Positions 25,930 to 35,748 are shown, numbered from the stretch's first letter. The stretch: DNA of 64,000 nucleotides from Crocosphaera chwakensis CCY0110 (GCF_000169335.1 NZ_AAXW01000012.1:71526-135525); one strand, 5' to 3'. Program-made: numbers and translations. The notes: generated from the sequence alone by a model not told the origin.

Positions 25930-26886
25930 ATGACAACCAGAGCAAAACGTCACATAACACCAAAACTAGAAGTTCACCTACTGCGAGAAGGGATCGTAGA
26001 ATCAACCCATCACATAGAAGCAACGGTTTGTGATGACAGGGGACGGGTTCTCTCCGTCGCCGGCAACCCAGAAACCACAGCCTTTGTTCGTTCGGCCCTT
26101 AAACCCTTTCAAGCATTAGGGGTGATGGCTACAGGAACCCTCGAACGCTATGATTTAAGCGATAAAGACCTCGCTATTATCTGTAGTTCCCATCAAGGAA
26201 ACGTTGAACAAGCTAGACAAGTGTTTAATGTTCTCTGGCGAGCGGATATTGACCCCAGTGCCTTACAATGTCCTACCCCACCAGGATGCAGTAGTCCTTT
26301 ACAACATAACTGTTCTGGAAAACACGCCGGAATGTTGGCCGTGTGTCAGCAACGCAACTGGCCATTAAACACCTATTTAAAGCGATCGTCTCCTGTACAA
26401 AAGTTGATTTTAGATAAAATTGGGGAATTATTAGGCATTCCAGGGGCTGAGTTGATCGGCGCACACGACGACTGTGGCGCACCCACTTATTCGATGAAAC
26501 TCTCCCAGATGGCCCATTTATACGCTCAACTGTCTTCTGGAAAACGTCTAGACCTAGAACGGATTCTGCGATCGATGACTTATTATCCCACTATGGTATC
26601 CGGTGAGGGATCTTTCGATACTGAGTTGATGCGTTTAACAGAAGGGGAGTTAGTTAGTAAAGCAGGGGCCGAAGGAATTCAATGTATTGGCCGCGTCGGG
26701 GAAGGCATGGGACTAGCAATAAAAGTCCTAGACGGCTCGAAACGAGCTAAGTCTGCTGTAGCTATCCATATCTTACGGCAAATGGGTTGGATCAGCACCA
26801 GCGTGGCAGAAAGTCTTGCCGAAACTTTTATGATGTTGAGTAGTTATAAACGATTAGAAGTAGAAGGAGAGTTAGTGATGTCTTGA
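25930..26886 (+). CDS. Asparaginase (L-asparaginase II family, PF06089 type)
   Basis: A 318-residue enzyme expected to hydrolyse asparagine to aspartate and ammonia. Family motifs: VHLLREGIVESTHHIEATVC, RSALKPFQALGVMATG, ICSSHQGN, HNCSGKHAGMLAVC and GAHDDCGAPTYSM. This family is distinct from E. coli AnsA/AnsB. Third gene of the probable rsfS operon. It is followed by a stretch of short CCCTATTGCCTGTTCCCC-type repeats and then the initiator tRNA. Confidence 0.85.
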   Translation: MTTRAKRHITPKLEVHLLREGIVESTHHIEATVCDDRGRVLSVAGNPETTAFVRSALKPFQALGVMATGTLERYDLSDKDLAIICSSHQGNVEQARQVFNVLWRADIDPSALQCPTPPGCSSPLQHNCSGKHAGMLAVCQQRNWPLNTYLKRSSPVQKLILDKIGELLGIPGAELIGAHDDCGAPTYSMKLSQMAHLYAQLSSGKRLDLERILRSMTYYPTMVSGEGSFDTELMRLTEGELVSKAGAEGIQCIGRVGEGMGLAIKVLDGSKRAKSAVAIHILRQMGWISTSVAESLAETFMMLSSYKRLEVEGELVMS

Positions 26887-26959
26887 TGATTGTCTTAGTC
26901 CCCGTAACCCTTCCCTATTGCCTGTTCCCCGTTCCTTATTCCTTTTTTTTAAAAAAAGC

Positions 26960-26989
26960 TTGCAATTTTTTAGACCTTACTGTTATACT
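26960..26989 (+). promoter_or_regulatory. Promoter of the initiator tRNA gene
   Basis: TTGCAA (-35, 26960-26965) and TATACT (-10, 26984-26989) are separated by 18 bp and lie 11 bp before the mature tRNA 5' end. Confidence 0.6.
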
Positions 26990-27000
26990 AGGAAAGGCGA

Positions 27001-27074
<74 letters not shown>

Positions 27075-27086
27075 TTCTTTAGAAGA

Positions 27087-27122
27087 AGTAAGGGTTAACA
27101 GAAGTTGACTCTTACTTTTTTG
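27087..27122 (+). terminator. Terminator of the initiator tRNA gene
   Basis: AGTAAGGGTTAAC and GTTGACTCTTACT form a 13-bp stem (two G:U pairs) with an AGAA loop, followed by TTTTT. Confidence 0.85.
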
Positions 27123-27192
27123 TTTATAAATAATCACAAAAAATTTTTTTGTCAAGTTTGTACTGTTGATTTTTGGAGAATGATTCTTTGAA

Positions 27193-28245
27193 ATGTTGAA
27201 ACGCTATCAGGGTCTTTTGTTGTTATTATTGATTACTATTATAACGTCAGGAATTACCTTTTTTTCTTCGGCATTATCTGCAGATCAAACTTGCGTTTAT
27301 CATGAAGAAGCTTATCAAGGAATTAATTTATCCAACTTAGGCAACGAATTAGAAACAACAGGGTTATTAGGAGAAATTCATGGGGTTATTCCCCAAGACA
27401 ATGTATTTGTTTTATCCGTTCGTGATCCTGATAACTTTTTTAAATCACAGCAATTCTCTGTGATTCCTGGTAACAATAAAACACAAGATATTTTAAGAAA
27501 TACAGATAGGCATGACCAAGTTTGTTTACAAGGAAAATTAGTTAAAAATCCCAGTCCACAGCCCCATATTGTAGTTAAATCGGCTGTAGTAATGGAATCA
27601 TGGAATGGATTAGAAGGTTACAAGAATTATGAATACCAGGCAAACATACCAGTAGATTTAAAGTATAAAAATCATGCAGTTTTTAAAGTTCATGCTATTG
27701 ATAATGAAGGAAAAATATTAGTAGTCGAATATAAAGATAAAGTAATACCGATTTTTGTTAATAATCCAGAATTAACCAAAGATTTATATCGCGGAGACTT
27801 AATTGATTTGAGTTATACGATACAATCATGGCCAAAAAAACCTACTCACTTAAACTTAAATTTAAAAGCTAAAAATCCTTTAAAAGTAGTCGATCAATTG
27901 GTAGCAAAGCACGAAATAGAAGAAACATTAACAGGAAAATTAGTTAAATTTCCTCAAAGTCCTCAAATCAAATTTGACGTTTATGCCATAGAAGTTACAA
28001 CTCAAGGATTATCTCGTTATTATACTTTAGTGAATTTTGAAGATGCAGAAGAATTTGAAATTATTCGAGAAAAATTAGCAACCATTTGGAAAAATCACTT
28101 AGAAACGGTAAAAGCTGGTCGTAACTTTTTAATTAATCCTAATGTAATGATTAAAGCACAAGGAAAAATTAATATTATTTCTCCTCAACAAGCTAATCCC
28201 CAAATTCTCTTAGAAAATGCTAACAAAATTCAAGTTATCTCTTGA
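27193..28245 (+). CDS. Exported hypothetical protein
   Basis: A 350-residue protein with a clear N-terminal signal segment (MLKRYQGLLLLLLITIITSG, then ITFFSSALSADQTCVYHEEA). The mature part is beta-rich with no recognised domain; GLLGEIHGVIPQDNVFVLSV and CLQGKLVKNPSPQPHIVVKS suggest an OB-like fold repeated in the second half (TGKLVKFPQSPQIKFDVYAI). Located in the periplasm or attached to a membrane by inference. It stands alone between the tRNA and the convergent NDH-2 gene. Confidence 0.6.
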   Translation: MLKRYQGLLLLLLITIITSGITFFSSALSADQTCVYHEEAYQGINLSNLGNELETTGLLGEIHGVIPQDNVFVLSVRDPDNFFKSQQFSVIPGNNKTQDILRNTDRHDQVCLQGKLVKNPSPQPHIVVKSAVVMESWNGLEGYKNYEYQANIPVDLKYKNHAVFKVHAIDNEGKILVVEYKDKVIPIFVNNPELTKDLYRGDLIDLSYTIQSWPKKPTHLNLNLKAKNPLKVVDQLVAKHEIEETLTGKLVKFPQSPQIKFDVYAIEVTTQGLSRYYTLVNFEDAEEFEIIREKLATIWKNHLETVKAGRNFLINPNVMIKAQGKINIISPQQANPQILLENANKIQVIS

Positions 28246-28323
28246 TAAAAAACAAAAAAATTACAATCTTTTCAAAGAATAATTATTGATAAGGTTAGGG
28301 TCAACTATAGCACTACGAAACCT

Positions 28324-28350
28324 TGTAGGGTGGGCATTGCCCACCTTACA
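28324..28350. repeat. GTAGGGTGGGCA palindrome between convergent genes
   Basis: TGTAGGGTGGGCATTGCCCACCTTACA, nearly a perfect palindrome, lies 14 bp past the stop of the minus-strand NDH-2 gene and about 80 bp past the plus-strand hypothetical gene. No T-run follows, so any terminator role is less certain than at 15865 or 19909. Confidence 0.75.
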
Positions 28351-28363
28351 GTAATGTCATAAC

Positions 28364-29731
28364 TTAAGTAATATTGGACATTTTGAGAGAGGCTGCTTGA
28401 TAAATGATGGTTTCCTGGTCATCTTCAAGATTAATTTCGGGGTCTTCTCCTGGGGTGGTAATGAGACGGGCCCCTTTACTTTCTGTAAAGTAACTCCACG
28501 CCCATTGAACCATGACAATTAATTTATTATCGAATTCCAACAGATAGAAAACGTGGATAAATAACCAAACAAACCAAGCCAAGAAACCGGACAATTTTAA
28601 CCAACCCATATCCACAACCGCTTGATGTTTACCAATCACTGCTAAATTACCCCAGTCCCTATATTTAAAGGGTTTGGGAGGACGGTTTTGTAGTCCATTG
28701 CAGATAAAACGGGCGACATATTCTCCTTCTTGCATGGCTACAGGAGCGATACCGGGTAAAATTCCTCCTTTTTCATCGGGATAATGGGCTAAATCTCCAA
28801 TAACAAAGATATTTTTGTAGTTAGCTAAGTGAAAGTCAGGTTCAACTATCACCCGTCCCGCTTTATCCAGTTGTGCCTCTGCACACTCAGCTAACATCTG
28901 AGCAACGGGAGAAGCTTTCATGCCGGCTGTCCAAAGAATGGTACGGGTACGAATTTGTTCTAAGGTATCACTCTGACGATAGGTTACTAACTGTCCTTTA
29001 ATATCCGTGACTCTCACACTTGTCTTGACTGTTACCCCTAACTGTTCTAAAGATTTTTGGGCTTTTAGAGAGAGATGGGGAGGATAATTCGGCAAAATGT
29101 ATTGAGGGCTTTGTAAGAGGATGATTTTTGCTTCAGAGGTTTCAATATTGCGAAAATCCTCTTTTAAAGTTCCGTGAGCTAATTCAGCTAAAGCGCCGGC
29201 TAATTCCACCCCGGCTGGTCCACCCCCTACTAAGACAAAGGTTAACCAGTCTTTGCGTCGTTCTGGGTTCAGTTCTTTTTCCGCCGATTCAAAAGCAATA
29301 AAGACCCTTCTACGGATTTCTATGGCATTTTCAATGGTTTTTAACCCTGGGGCTTTTTCTTCCCAACTATCGTCAAAATACTTCTGTGTGACCCCCGTGG
29401 CTAAAATGAGAGAATCATATTGAATGTCTCGGTAACGAAGTTTGACTGTTTGCCGGTCTGGGTCAATTTGAGTTACTTCCCCCATCAAAACTTCTGTATT
29501 CTTGTTTTTGCTCAATAAAGCTCGTAAGGGAGAAGAAATATCTGCTGGAGATAACCCTCCTGTGGCGACTTGATAAAGTAGGGGTTGAAAAACATGGAAG
29601 TTTCGTTTATCAATTAAGGTGACTTTAACATCGGCTTTCGCTAATTTCTGTGCTGCATAAAGTCCACCAAAACCTCCGCCAACAATTACAATATGATGAA
29701 GGCTATTGTCATTGTTTTGTTGCTTAAACAT
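28364..29731 (-). CDS. Type II NAD(P)H dehydrogenase (NDH-2)
   Basis: A single-subunit flavoprotein that passes electrons from NAD(P)H to quinone without pumping protons. The 455-residue protein has the FAD-binding GGGFGGLYAAQKL near the N-terminus, HVFQPLLYQVATGGLSPADI, the NAD(P)H-binding VLVGGGPAGVELAGALAELA and the FAD-binding NIFVIGDLAHYPDEKGGILP with PGIAPVAMQEGEYVA. A C-terminal amphipathic or hydrophobic region (LSGFLAWFVWLFIHVFYLLE) would anchor it to the membrane. Cyanobacteria usually carry several such genes; which ndb paralogue this is cannot be decided here. Confidence 0.93.
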   Translation of the reverse strand: MFKQQNNDNSLHHIVIVGGGFGGLYAAQKLAKADVKVTLIDKRNFHVFQPLLYQVATGGLSPADISSPLRALLSKNKNTEVLMGEVTQIDPDRQTVKLRYRDIQYDSLILATGVTQKYFDDSWEEKAPGLKTIENAIEIRRRVFIAFESAEKELNPERRKDWLTFVLVGGGPAGVELAGALAELAHGTLKEDFRNIETSEAKIILLQSPQYILPNYPPHLSLKAQKSLEQLGVTVKTSVRVTDIKGQLVTYRQSDTLEQIRTRTILWTAGMKASPVAQMLAECAEAQLDKAGRVIVEPDFHLANYKNIFVIGDLAHYPDEKGGILPGIAPVAMQEGEYVARFICNGLQNRPPKPFKYRDWGNLAVIGKHQAVVDMGWLKLSGFLAWFVWLFIHVFYLLEFDNKLIVMVQWAWSYFTESKGARLITTPGEDPEINLEDDQETIIYQAASLKMSNIT

Positions 29732-30229
29732 AAAGTTTTATCCCTTTTTAGATTGGGGTGAAAAGATTTAGGAAAACAAATACTCACACAAAATTAATAC
29801 ATCTTTGGGGTTTAAATACAGACGCATTGAAGATTGATAGTGTTGTTGAGGTGATGTTTAAAAGAGTGTTTAAGTCCCTTAAATCTTATTCAATTATTAG
29901 TATAAATTACCTAAGTATAACTAACAGTGTATCTCACTACTGTTTAATTTACCGATTTCTAGTATGATCTCAATAATATTTTGAAAGTAAAAGTAATACT
30001 GAAAACTTATATATTTCAGTATGGATAAATAAGTATCAATTATTAATTAAATCTTAGATTTGATAATCAATAATTATTCAATTCTTAATCAATCTTTTTA
30101 TCAGCGGTCGCCCTAAGTTACTATACTGAAATAATTGAGAGAAAACCCCTTTAGAATTCTCAGTTTCCCCCCGCATGAACTACCATTATGAATTAAGGTG
30201 TTGCGGGTTAGGGATGTCTCAGAAAAAGA
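29732..30229. other. 498-bp gap upstream of NDH-2 without a convincing gene
   Basis: The only sizeable plus-strand frame (about 69 codons from 29758) has no ribosome-binding site and unremarkable composition. A CCCCCC tract lies near 30167-30172. I see no tRNA, riboswitch or other RNA that I can name. Confidence 0.4.
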
Positions 30230-30388
30230 TTAAAGATGTAAATAAGCTGCTTCTGCTTCGAGTTGACGGACTAAATAATCATTATTAGAAGACCGAGCAA
30301 CTTCTAAGCGATGTTGTAAACTCTTTCGTAGACTTTCCCGATGAGTTTTGATAGCTTGTGTTACCGTTTCTTGACTCATTTTGTTCAT
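30230..30388 (-). CDS. Small conserved hypothetical protein (52 residues)
   Basis: MNKMSQETVTQAIKTHRESL, then RKSLQHRLEVARSSNNDYLV and RQLEAEAAYLHL: a short, highly charged helical protein. The ATG at 30388 is chosen because AAGGA lies 10 nt upstream; the frame itself runs further 5' but that stretch (CHKYFLITGNKHGLD) has no ribosome-binding site and overlaps the divergent gene. Function unknown; the Q/R-rich helices suggest a regulatory or binding role, a guess only. Confidence 0.6.
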   Translation of the reverse strand: MNKMSQETVTQAIKTHRESLRKSLQHRLEVARSSNNDYLVRQLEAEAAYLHL

Positions 30389-30478
30389 AGTAAACATCCT
30401 TTTATTGATTTTTATGGTATGTGCTACTCCTAACATAACATCTAGTCCGTGTTTGTTGCCAGTTATTAAGAAATATTT

Positions 30479-31291
30479 ATGACATTGATTCCCATGACGA
30501 AACAATCAAAAATTAAGGCGATCGCTCTTTTGACAGATTTTGGCTTAAAAGATGGCTATGTAGGGATCATGAAAGGAGTCATAGCTGCTATTAATCCTAA
30601 TATACCCATGATTGATCTGACTCACCATATTCCACCTCAGCAAATCTGGCCCGCTAGATTTTGTTTAATGAACGCCTATCTTTACTTTCCTAAAGATACG
30701 GTGTTTTTAGCGGTAGTTGACCCAGGAGTCGGTAGTCAGAGACGCAGTGTCGCCATTGAGTGTTCCCAGGGGTATTTAGTGGGGCCTGATAACGGTTTAT
30801 TTAGTGGTATTTTGGCGCAATATCAAGCAAAAAAAGCGGTATCTTTAACCAATACTGACTATTGGCGCGTTAAGGATGTTAGTTTAACTTTTCATGGTCG
30901 AGATATTTTCGCCCCAGTTGCTGCTTATTTAGCCTCTGGCGTTCCTTTAGAAGCCCTAGGGGAAGTTATTTCTATTGATAGTTTAATAGATTTTCCGTTA
31001 CAATTTCCTCAAATTACAGACGAAAAGATACAAGGTTCCATTCAATATATTGATCATTTTGGCAATCTAATTACTAATATTTTGCCCCATCATGTTAAAA
31101 ATAAAAATTGGTCAATTGTCATTAACAATCAAAAGATACAATCGGGTTTAACTTATAGCGATGTTCCCCTAGGAGAAATGATAACATTAATTGGTAGTCA
31201 TGGCTGGATAGAAATTGCGATCAATGGAGGTAACGCACAAGAAAAAATGCAGCTTCAATGGGGAGATAAAATCACCATTCTTTTTAAATAA
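30479..31291 (+). CDS. SAM hydroxide adenosyltransferase family (DUF62) protein
   Basis: A 270-residue member of the family that hydrolyses S-adenosylmethionine to adenosine and methionine. The N-terminal signature LLTDFGLKDGYVGIMKGVIA, with IDLTHHIPPQQIWPARFCL, VFLAVVDPGVGSQRRSVAIE and VGPDNGLFSG, is complete; HGRDIFAPVAAYLASG and IDHFGNLITNI follow. Physiological role unclear. The start may be 30479 or the ATG five codons later. It precedes the permease gene at 31342 by 50 bp. Confidence 0.9.
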   Translation: MTLIPMTKQSKIKAIALLTDFGLKDGYVGIMKGVIAAINPNIPMIDLTHHIPPQQIWPARFCLMNAYLYFPKDTVFLAVVDPGVGSQRRSVAIECSQGYLVGPDNGLFSGILAQYQAKKAVSLTNTDYWRVKDVSLTFHGRDIFAPVAAYLASGVPLEALGEVISIDSLIDFPLQFPQITDEKIQGSIQYIDHFGNLITNILPHHVKNKNWSIVINNQKIQSGLTYSDVPLGEMITLIGSHGWIEIAINGGNAQEKMQLQWGDKITILFK

Positions 31292-31341
31292 ATTGATACC
31301 ATTATTTATTAATTACTTGAATTATTGTTAACTTAAATAAT

Positions 31342-32256
31342 ATGAGTTTTACTAGCAACAAATCAAATCAAGAGAAGATTAGACAAAAAGAATGGAATTA
31401 TATTTGGAAAAAATTTAAACGAGATCCTTTAGCTATTTTTGGATTAATAACTTTAACGATTATTATCATATCAGTGCTAATTGGACCATTTATTTATCAG
31501 GTTTCTATTGATGAAATTGACTTTTCTCAAGCCAGTAGTGTACCCAGTTTAGATCATCCTTTTGGAACCAACTCTCTAGGACAAGATATTTTAGCAAGGG
31601 TTTTTTTTGGTGGAAGAATTTCTCTCACTGTCGGAATTTTAGCTATGTTAGTTGCTATTTTTTTAGGAACAACCATAGGAGCGATCGCAGGATTTTACGG
31701 AGGAATTGTTGATGGTTTATTGATGAGGTTAACGGATTTATTTTTAGCGTTGCCTCAGCTACCTTTGTTATTATTAGTCGTCTATTTATTTAGAGAACCC
31801 ATTAAAAAAGTTGCCGGTCCAGAATTAGGAATTTTTGTCTTAGTTGTATTGGTTATTGGTGGACTCAATTGGATGTCCGTTGCACGACTGGTCAGAGGAA
31901 ATGTTTTAAAATTAAGAGAAATGGAATTTGTCAAAGCAGCAGTTGTTTTAGGAGCAAAACCTAGCCGTATTATATTAATTCATATTCTTCCTAATGTATT
32001 GAGTATTATCATAGTAGCAGCTACTTTAGGGGTAGGGAATGCTATTATTACCGAATCAACTTTAAGTTTTTTAGGATTAGGATTTCCCCCTGATGTTCCC
32101 ACTTGGGGTCAGATGTTATTCCAAGCAAAAGATTATTTAACCACTGCACCTCATATTGCTTTTTTTCCTGGTTTGGCTATCTTCTTGACCGTTTTAAGTA
32201 TTAACTATATTGGAGATGGACTAAGAGATGCCTTTGATCCTAAAAATACAAAATAA
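31342..32256 (+). CDS. ABC transporter permease, OppC/DppC type
   Basis: A 304-residue integral membrane protein with six hydrophobic segments and a cytoplasmic N-terminal stretch (EWNYIWKKFKRDPLAIFGLI). The EAA loop that contacts the ATPase is EFVKAAVVLGAKPSRIILIH, and PFGTNSLGQDILARVFFGGR is the family signature near the first periplasmic loop. Imports oligopeptides, dipeptides or nickel in related systems. No binding protein, OppB or ATPase gene is nearby; dispersal of opp genes is common in cyanobacteria, so the substrate is unknown. Confidence 0.9.
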   Translation: MSFTSNKSNQEKIRQKEWNYIWKKFKRDPLAIFGLITLTIIIISVLIGPFIYQVSIDEIDFSQASSVPSLDHPFGTNSLGQDILARVFFGGRISLTVGILAMLVAIFLGTTIGAIAGFYGGIVDGLLMRLTDLFLALPQLPLLLLVVYLFREPIKKVAGPELGIFVLVVLVIGGLNWMSVARLVRGNVLKLREMEFVKAAVVLGAKPSRIILIHILPNVLSIIIVAATLGVGNAIITESTLSFLGLGFPPDVPTWGQMLFQAKDYLTTAPHIAFFPGLAIFLTVLSINYIGDGLRDAFDPKNTK

Positions 32257-32484
32257 TCTCAACTATACCTATTATGTTACTGGTTTAATCAATACAAAGC
32301 AAAACATAAATTTTGGTGGTTGAAATTTTTATAAAAAGCGGACAAATTAGGACATATTCTACTTAGACTTGAGCAAAGTAACATTTAACCTAACTAATAA
32401 CTGGTAAGCGATGCCTAATCGTTGTTCATAAGATACAATGAGGCATCAACTTTCAAGATTCTCTATAAAATAAACCTATTATCA

Positions 32485-33618
32485 ATGATCGTATCCTCAA
32501 AAACTATCCCTTTTGTCGATTTAACTCTACAACATCAACCCATACAAGCTGACATTGAACAAGCCATATCCACAGTGGTTCAACGGGGAGATTTTATTCT
32601 AGGAAAAACCTTAAAAGAATTTGAAGCAGAATTCGCTCAAGCTAGTGGTGTTAAATACGGTGTGGGAGTAGCTTCAGGAACTGATGCGATCGCTTTAGGA
32701 TTACAAGCTTGTGGCATTACTCAGGGGGATGATGTCTTAGTTCCAGCTAATACCTTTATTGCCACAGTAATGGGAGTCATTCAAGCAGGAGCTACTCCTA
32801 TTTTAGTTGATTGCGATCCTCATACGGCTCTGATTGATTTAAACTTAGCTGCCAAAGCCATTACCCCTAAAACAAAAGCAATTCTCCCTGTTCATTTATA
32901 CGGTCAAATGGTATCCCCAAGGGCGTTATTAGACTTTGCCCAAGTTCATGATTTAATTATATTTGAAGATGCTGCCCAGGCACATTTAGCCCAACGAGAA
33001 GGTTATAAGGCTGGATCAGTGGGTATGGCGGCAGCCTTTAGCTTTTATCCGAGTAAAAATTTAGGGGCCTTTGGTAACGGGGGAATGCTAATTACCTCTG
33101 ATGAAGACGTTGCTCAGAGGGTTCGTACTTTACGGAATTATGGCGCGCCAAAAAAATATTACCATACAGAAGTCGGTAAAAATAGTCGTTTAGACACCTT
33201 ACAAGCAGCCATTTTACAAGTCAAACTCCCCTATTTGCCTCAATGGAATCAATTGAGAAATCAAGCAGGACAAATTTATGATCAAGGGTTAAAATCAGGG
33301 GAAGATAAGGGAATAATTACTATTAAAAATCTGAGCCAAGAGGGTCATGTTTATCATCTCTATGTTATTCGTATTAACAAAGATTGTTCTATGTCTCGTG
33401 ACCAGGTACAACAGTTCCTGGCAGAACGAGGTATTCAAACCGGCATCCATTATCCCATTCCTTGCCACTTACAACCTGCTTATAAAAGCTTAGGGTATCA
33501 ATTAGGAGATTTTCCTCAAGCTGAGATGCTTTGTGAGCAAATTTTATCCTTACCTATGTATCCTGGTATTACGTCAGACCAAATTGCTTGGGTGATTGAA
33601 CAATTATCGTTAATTTAA
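32485..33618 (+). CDS. DegT/DnrJ/EryC1/StrS family aminotransferase
   Basis: A PLP enzyme of about 377 residues that typically transaminates keto-sugars for polysaccharide or antibiotic sugars. Motifs: FVDLTLQHQPIQADIEQAIS, GVGVASGTDAIALGLQACGI, IFEDAAQAHLAQ and the Schiff-base lysine in SFYPSKNLGAFGNGGM. The chosen start ATG 32485 (MIVSSKTIPFVDL) fits the family; 21 further upstream codons are open but unlike it. It precedes the cyanoexosortase gene by 35 bp, which would suit a role in surface sugars. Confidence 0.9.
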   Translation: MIVSSKTIPFVDLTLQHQPIQADIEQAISTVVQRGDFILGKTLKEFEAEFAQASGVKYGVGVASGTDAIALGLQACGITQGDDVLVPANTFIATVMGVIQAGATPILVDCDPHTALIDLNLAAKAITPKTKAILPVHLYGQMVSPRALLDFAQVHDLIIFEDAAQAHLAQREGYKAGSVGMAAAFSFYPSKNLGAFGNGGMLITSDEDVAQRVRTLRNYGAPKKYYHTEVGKNSRLDTLQAAILQVKLPYLPQWNQLRNQAGQIYDQGLKSGEDKGIITIKNLSQEGHVYHLYVIRINKDCSMSRDQVQQFLAERGIQTGIHYPIPCHLQPAYKSLGYQLGDFPQAEMLCEQILSLPMYPGITSDQIAWVIEQLSLI

Positions 33619-33653
33619 GTAATTTATAGTTAATATTAATTAGGTTAGTAAAA

Positions 33654-34589
33654 ATGCAAACAACTTCCAAAATTAATCCATTTATTGAACGAAATTTAGG
33701 CAATGTCTTGATAATTGCTTTTTTAACTGTTCTTTATGCTCCGCTTATTTTTTTCTGGTATGATGGCTGGTTAAATAAAAGTATTAATATTGATCACGAA
33801 TATTTTAGTCATGCCATCATTGGCTTTCCCTACGCTGCCTATATCATTTTTGGAAGAAATCGCCAAAAGTGGCAAAAACTACCTAATAAAATTCATCCCC
33901 TCGGTGGCTTTTTTCTTGCCCTAGGATTAGCTTTTTATATCACAGGAACGAGAGAATTAGTTTCTTTATCTTTCCCTATTGTGATTACAGGAATTATACT
34001 CTGGTTAAAAGGAATACCTGGATTAAAACTGAACTGGTTTCCTCTAGTTTTAATTTTCTTGGGAACACCGAACGCTATTCCCTATTTAATCACTCCTTAT
34101 ACCTTACCCTTACAAAAATTTATTGCTTCAGTTGCTTGGTTTCTATTAACACTATTGGGTATCAATACACAAGTAGATGGAATTTATCTTTATGTCAATA
34201 ACATCCCCGTGGAAGTGGCTCCTTATTGTGCTGGTTTAAAAATGCTCTTTACCAGTTTATATGTCACCCTTTTATTATTAGACTGGACGGGTAATCTTAA
34301 AAATAAAGGACGAGTGATTACTTTATTAGTATCAGCCGTGACCATTAGTGTTACAGCTAATATTATCCGTAATACCTTCTTAGCGGTTTTTCATGGTAAT
34401 GGTATGGATAAGGCTTTTGATATTCTCCACGAGGGTTGGGGAGGAGACCTTTACTCTGTGGGAATGTTAGGAACTATTGTTGGAACCAATTGGTTACTTG
34501 ATCGTTTTTCAGAAAATTCTAAAGTTGTAGAAGAGGTCAATAATGATAATCTTGATGAACAGTTTGATCACCAAAATGATCCCCAATAA
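33654..34589 (+). CDS. Cyanoexosortase B
   Basis: A membrane transpeptidase-like enzyme thought to cleave and re-attach PEP-CTERM proteins at the cell surface. The 311-residue protein has about eight hydrophobic segments. The catalytic triad is visible: Cys in VEVAPYCAGLKML, Arg in TANIIRNTFLAVF, His in FDILHEGWGGD. The pattern and the adjacent gene mark it as the cyanobacterial type B rather than proteobacterial EpsH. A PEP-CTERM pseudogene lies at 2088, but no intact substrate is in the window. Overlaps the next gene by about 47 bp. Confidence 0.88.
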   Translation: MQTTSKINPFIERNLGNVLIIAFLTVLYAPLIFFWYDGWLNKSINIDHEYFSHAIIGFPYAAYIIFGRNRQKWQKLPNKIHPLGGFFLALGLAFYITGTRELVSLSFPIVITGIILWLKGIPGLKLNWFPLVLIFLGTPNAIPYLITPYTLPLQKFIASVAWFLLTLLGINTQVDGIYLYVNNIPVEVAPYCAGLKMLFTSLYVTLLLLDWTGNLKNKGRVITLLVSAVTISVTANIIRNTFLAVFHGNGMDKAFDILHEGWGGDLYSVGMLGTIVGTNWLLDRFSENSKVVEEVNNDNLDEQFDHQNDPQ

Positions 34590-35286
34590 GGATATGTTTA
34601 AATTTAAAAAAGGACTGTTTACTTCTCAAGTTGTTATCCTATGTCTTTTAGGTTTAGCTATCATATTTGTAGCGGTTCCTAACTACTTGACTCAACAATG
34701 GTCTTGGTCTGAATTACCTCGTGTTCCAGAAGTTGCTCAGATGAGAAAGATCCCTGAAACATCATTAAACTTCACAGGATGGACAACCCTCGGTCAAAAA
34801 GAACTCTCAATAAATAATTATCCTTGGTCATTTCAAGTTATTGAAAAATCAGGACAAAAGCCAGTTGTTATTGCTTTGAAAGGGCAAAAATATTACAAAG
34901 ATCATCCAGAAGTAGAATGGGTTGATTTACAAGGGATAGAAAAATGGAAAAGTGATAGTTCTCAAACCCTCAAATTTCCCTCAGAAATAGAGCCAAATCA
35001 TTCAATTACGGCTCGTTGGTTTCAAGCTTGGAATCAAAAAACTTATGCTGTACTTCAATGGTATGCTTGGCCAGGTGGAGGTCATCATTCACCCTCTCAG
35101 TGGTTTTTAGCTGATCAAAAAGCACAATTAAAAAATAAAAGGGTTCCCTGGGTTGCTGTTTCGATTAAAATTCCGATGGAAGCTTTAGGAAACCTAAAGG
35201 ATATGGAATCTTTAGCCAAATCATTAGGTCAAGAAGTGCAAAAAGCCTTAGAAAAAGAGGTTTTTATCGATAAAAGTCAATCTTAA
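34543..35286 (+). CDS. Cyanoexosortase B system-associated protein
   Basis: The partner invariably found after cyanoexosortase B. A hydrophobic N-terminus (VVILCLLGLAIIFVAVPNYL) anchors it. The outer part begins WSWSELPRVPEVAQMRKIPE, then NFTGWTTLGQKELSINNYPW, and contains YAWPGGGHHSPSQWFLADQK. The frame opens at ATG 34543 inside the exosortase gene; a later ATG (MFKFKKGLFTSQ, 34594) just after the exosortase stop may be the true start. Function unknown, but the context says it helps the sorting enzyme. Confidence 0.85.
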   Translation: MIILMNSLITKMIPNKDMFKFKKGLFTSQVVILCLLGLAIIFVAVPNYLTQQWSWSELPRVPEVAQMRKIPETSLNFTGWTTLGQKELSINNYPWSFQVIEKSGQKPVVIALKGQKYYKDHPEVEWVDLQGIEKWKSDSSQTLKFPSEIEPNHSITARWFQAWNQKTYAVLQWYAWPGGGHHSPSQWFLADQKAQLKNKRVPWVAVSIKIPMEALGNLKDMESLAKSLGQEVQKALEKEVFIDKSQS

Positions 35287-35293
35287 TAACAAA

Positions 35294-35491
35294 TTATCGT
35301 CCGATTTTTTGGGCTTGATTAACAACCACGCCACTAACAAAACGGCCATAATTTTGAAGACGATCTTGTTGTCCCAACCGATCAGGATGCTTAAAAAGAT
35401 CACCTAATCCAGTGATCATCATGGCTAAGGTTGCCATAAGAATTAAATAGTTACGAAAAATGGTAATTTTTTTAGTATCAGTTGATAGCAT
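35294..35491 (-). CDS. Possible small single-span membrane protein
   Basis: A 65-residue frame: MLSTDTKKITIFRNYLILMA, then TLAMMITGLGDLFKHPDRLG. It has one hydrophobic helix and a polar C-terminus (YGRFVSGVVVNQAQKIGR) and a plausible AAGAGA 9 nt before the ATG. Convergent with the exosortase-associated gene. Family not recognised. Confidence 0.5.
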   Translation of the reverse strand: MLSTDTKKITIFRNYLILMATLAMMITGLGDLFKHPDRLGQQDRLQNYGRFVSGVVVNQAQKIGR

Positions 35492-35748
35492 TTAAAATCT
35501 CTTATTTTTATTTTCAAACAGGGATAAATTGAAGTAGATAAAATTGTAAATATAGTTAGCCTTAAAAATTGCTTACTAGCATAACACTTTTATACAAATT
35601 TGGCCAGAGAGTTTTCTGGTAATCTAAAATGTTAATAAATTAAGTATTTTTACTGATGGTTAATATCTAAGTGTACTTGCTTTCTGCTCTCATCCCTTCT
35701 ATCGTTGAGAAGATATCTTTAAAATAAAAGGTTTTTCGATTGGATAAA

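Noticed and set aside
29758..29967. Plus-strand frame of 69 codons upstream of NDH-2
   Set aside because: AT-rich chance frame with no ribosome-binding site and no recognisable motif.
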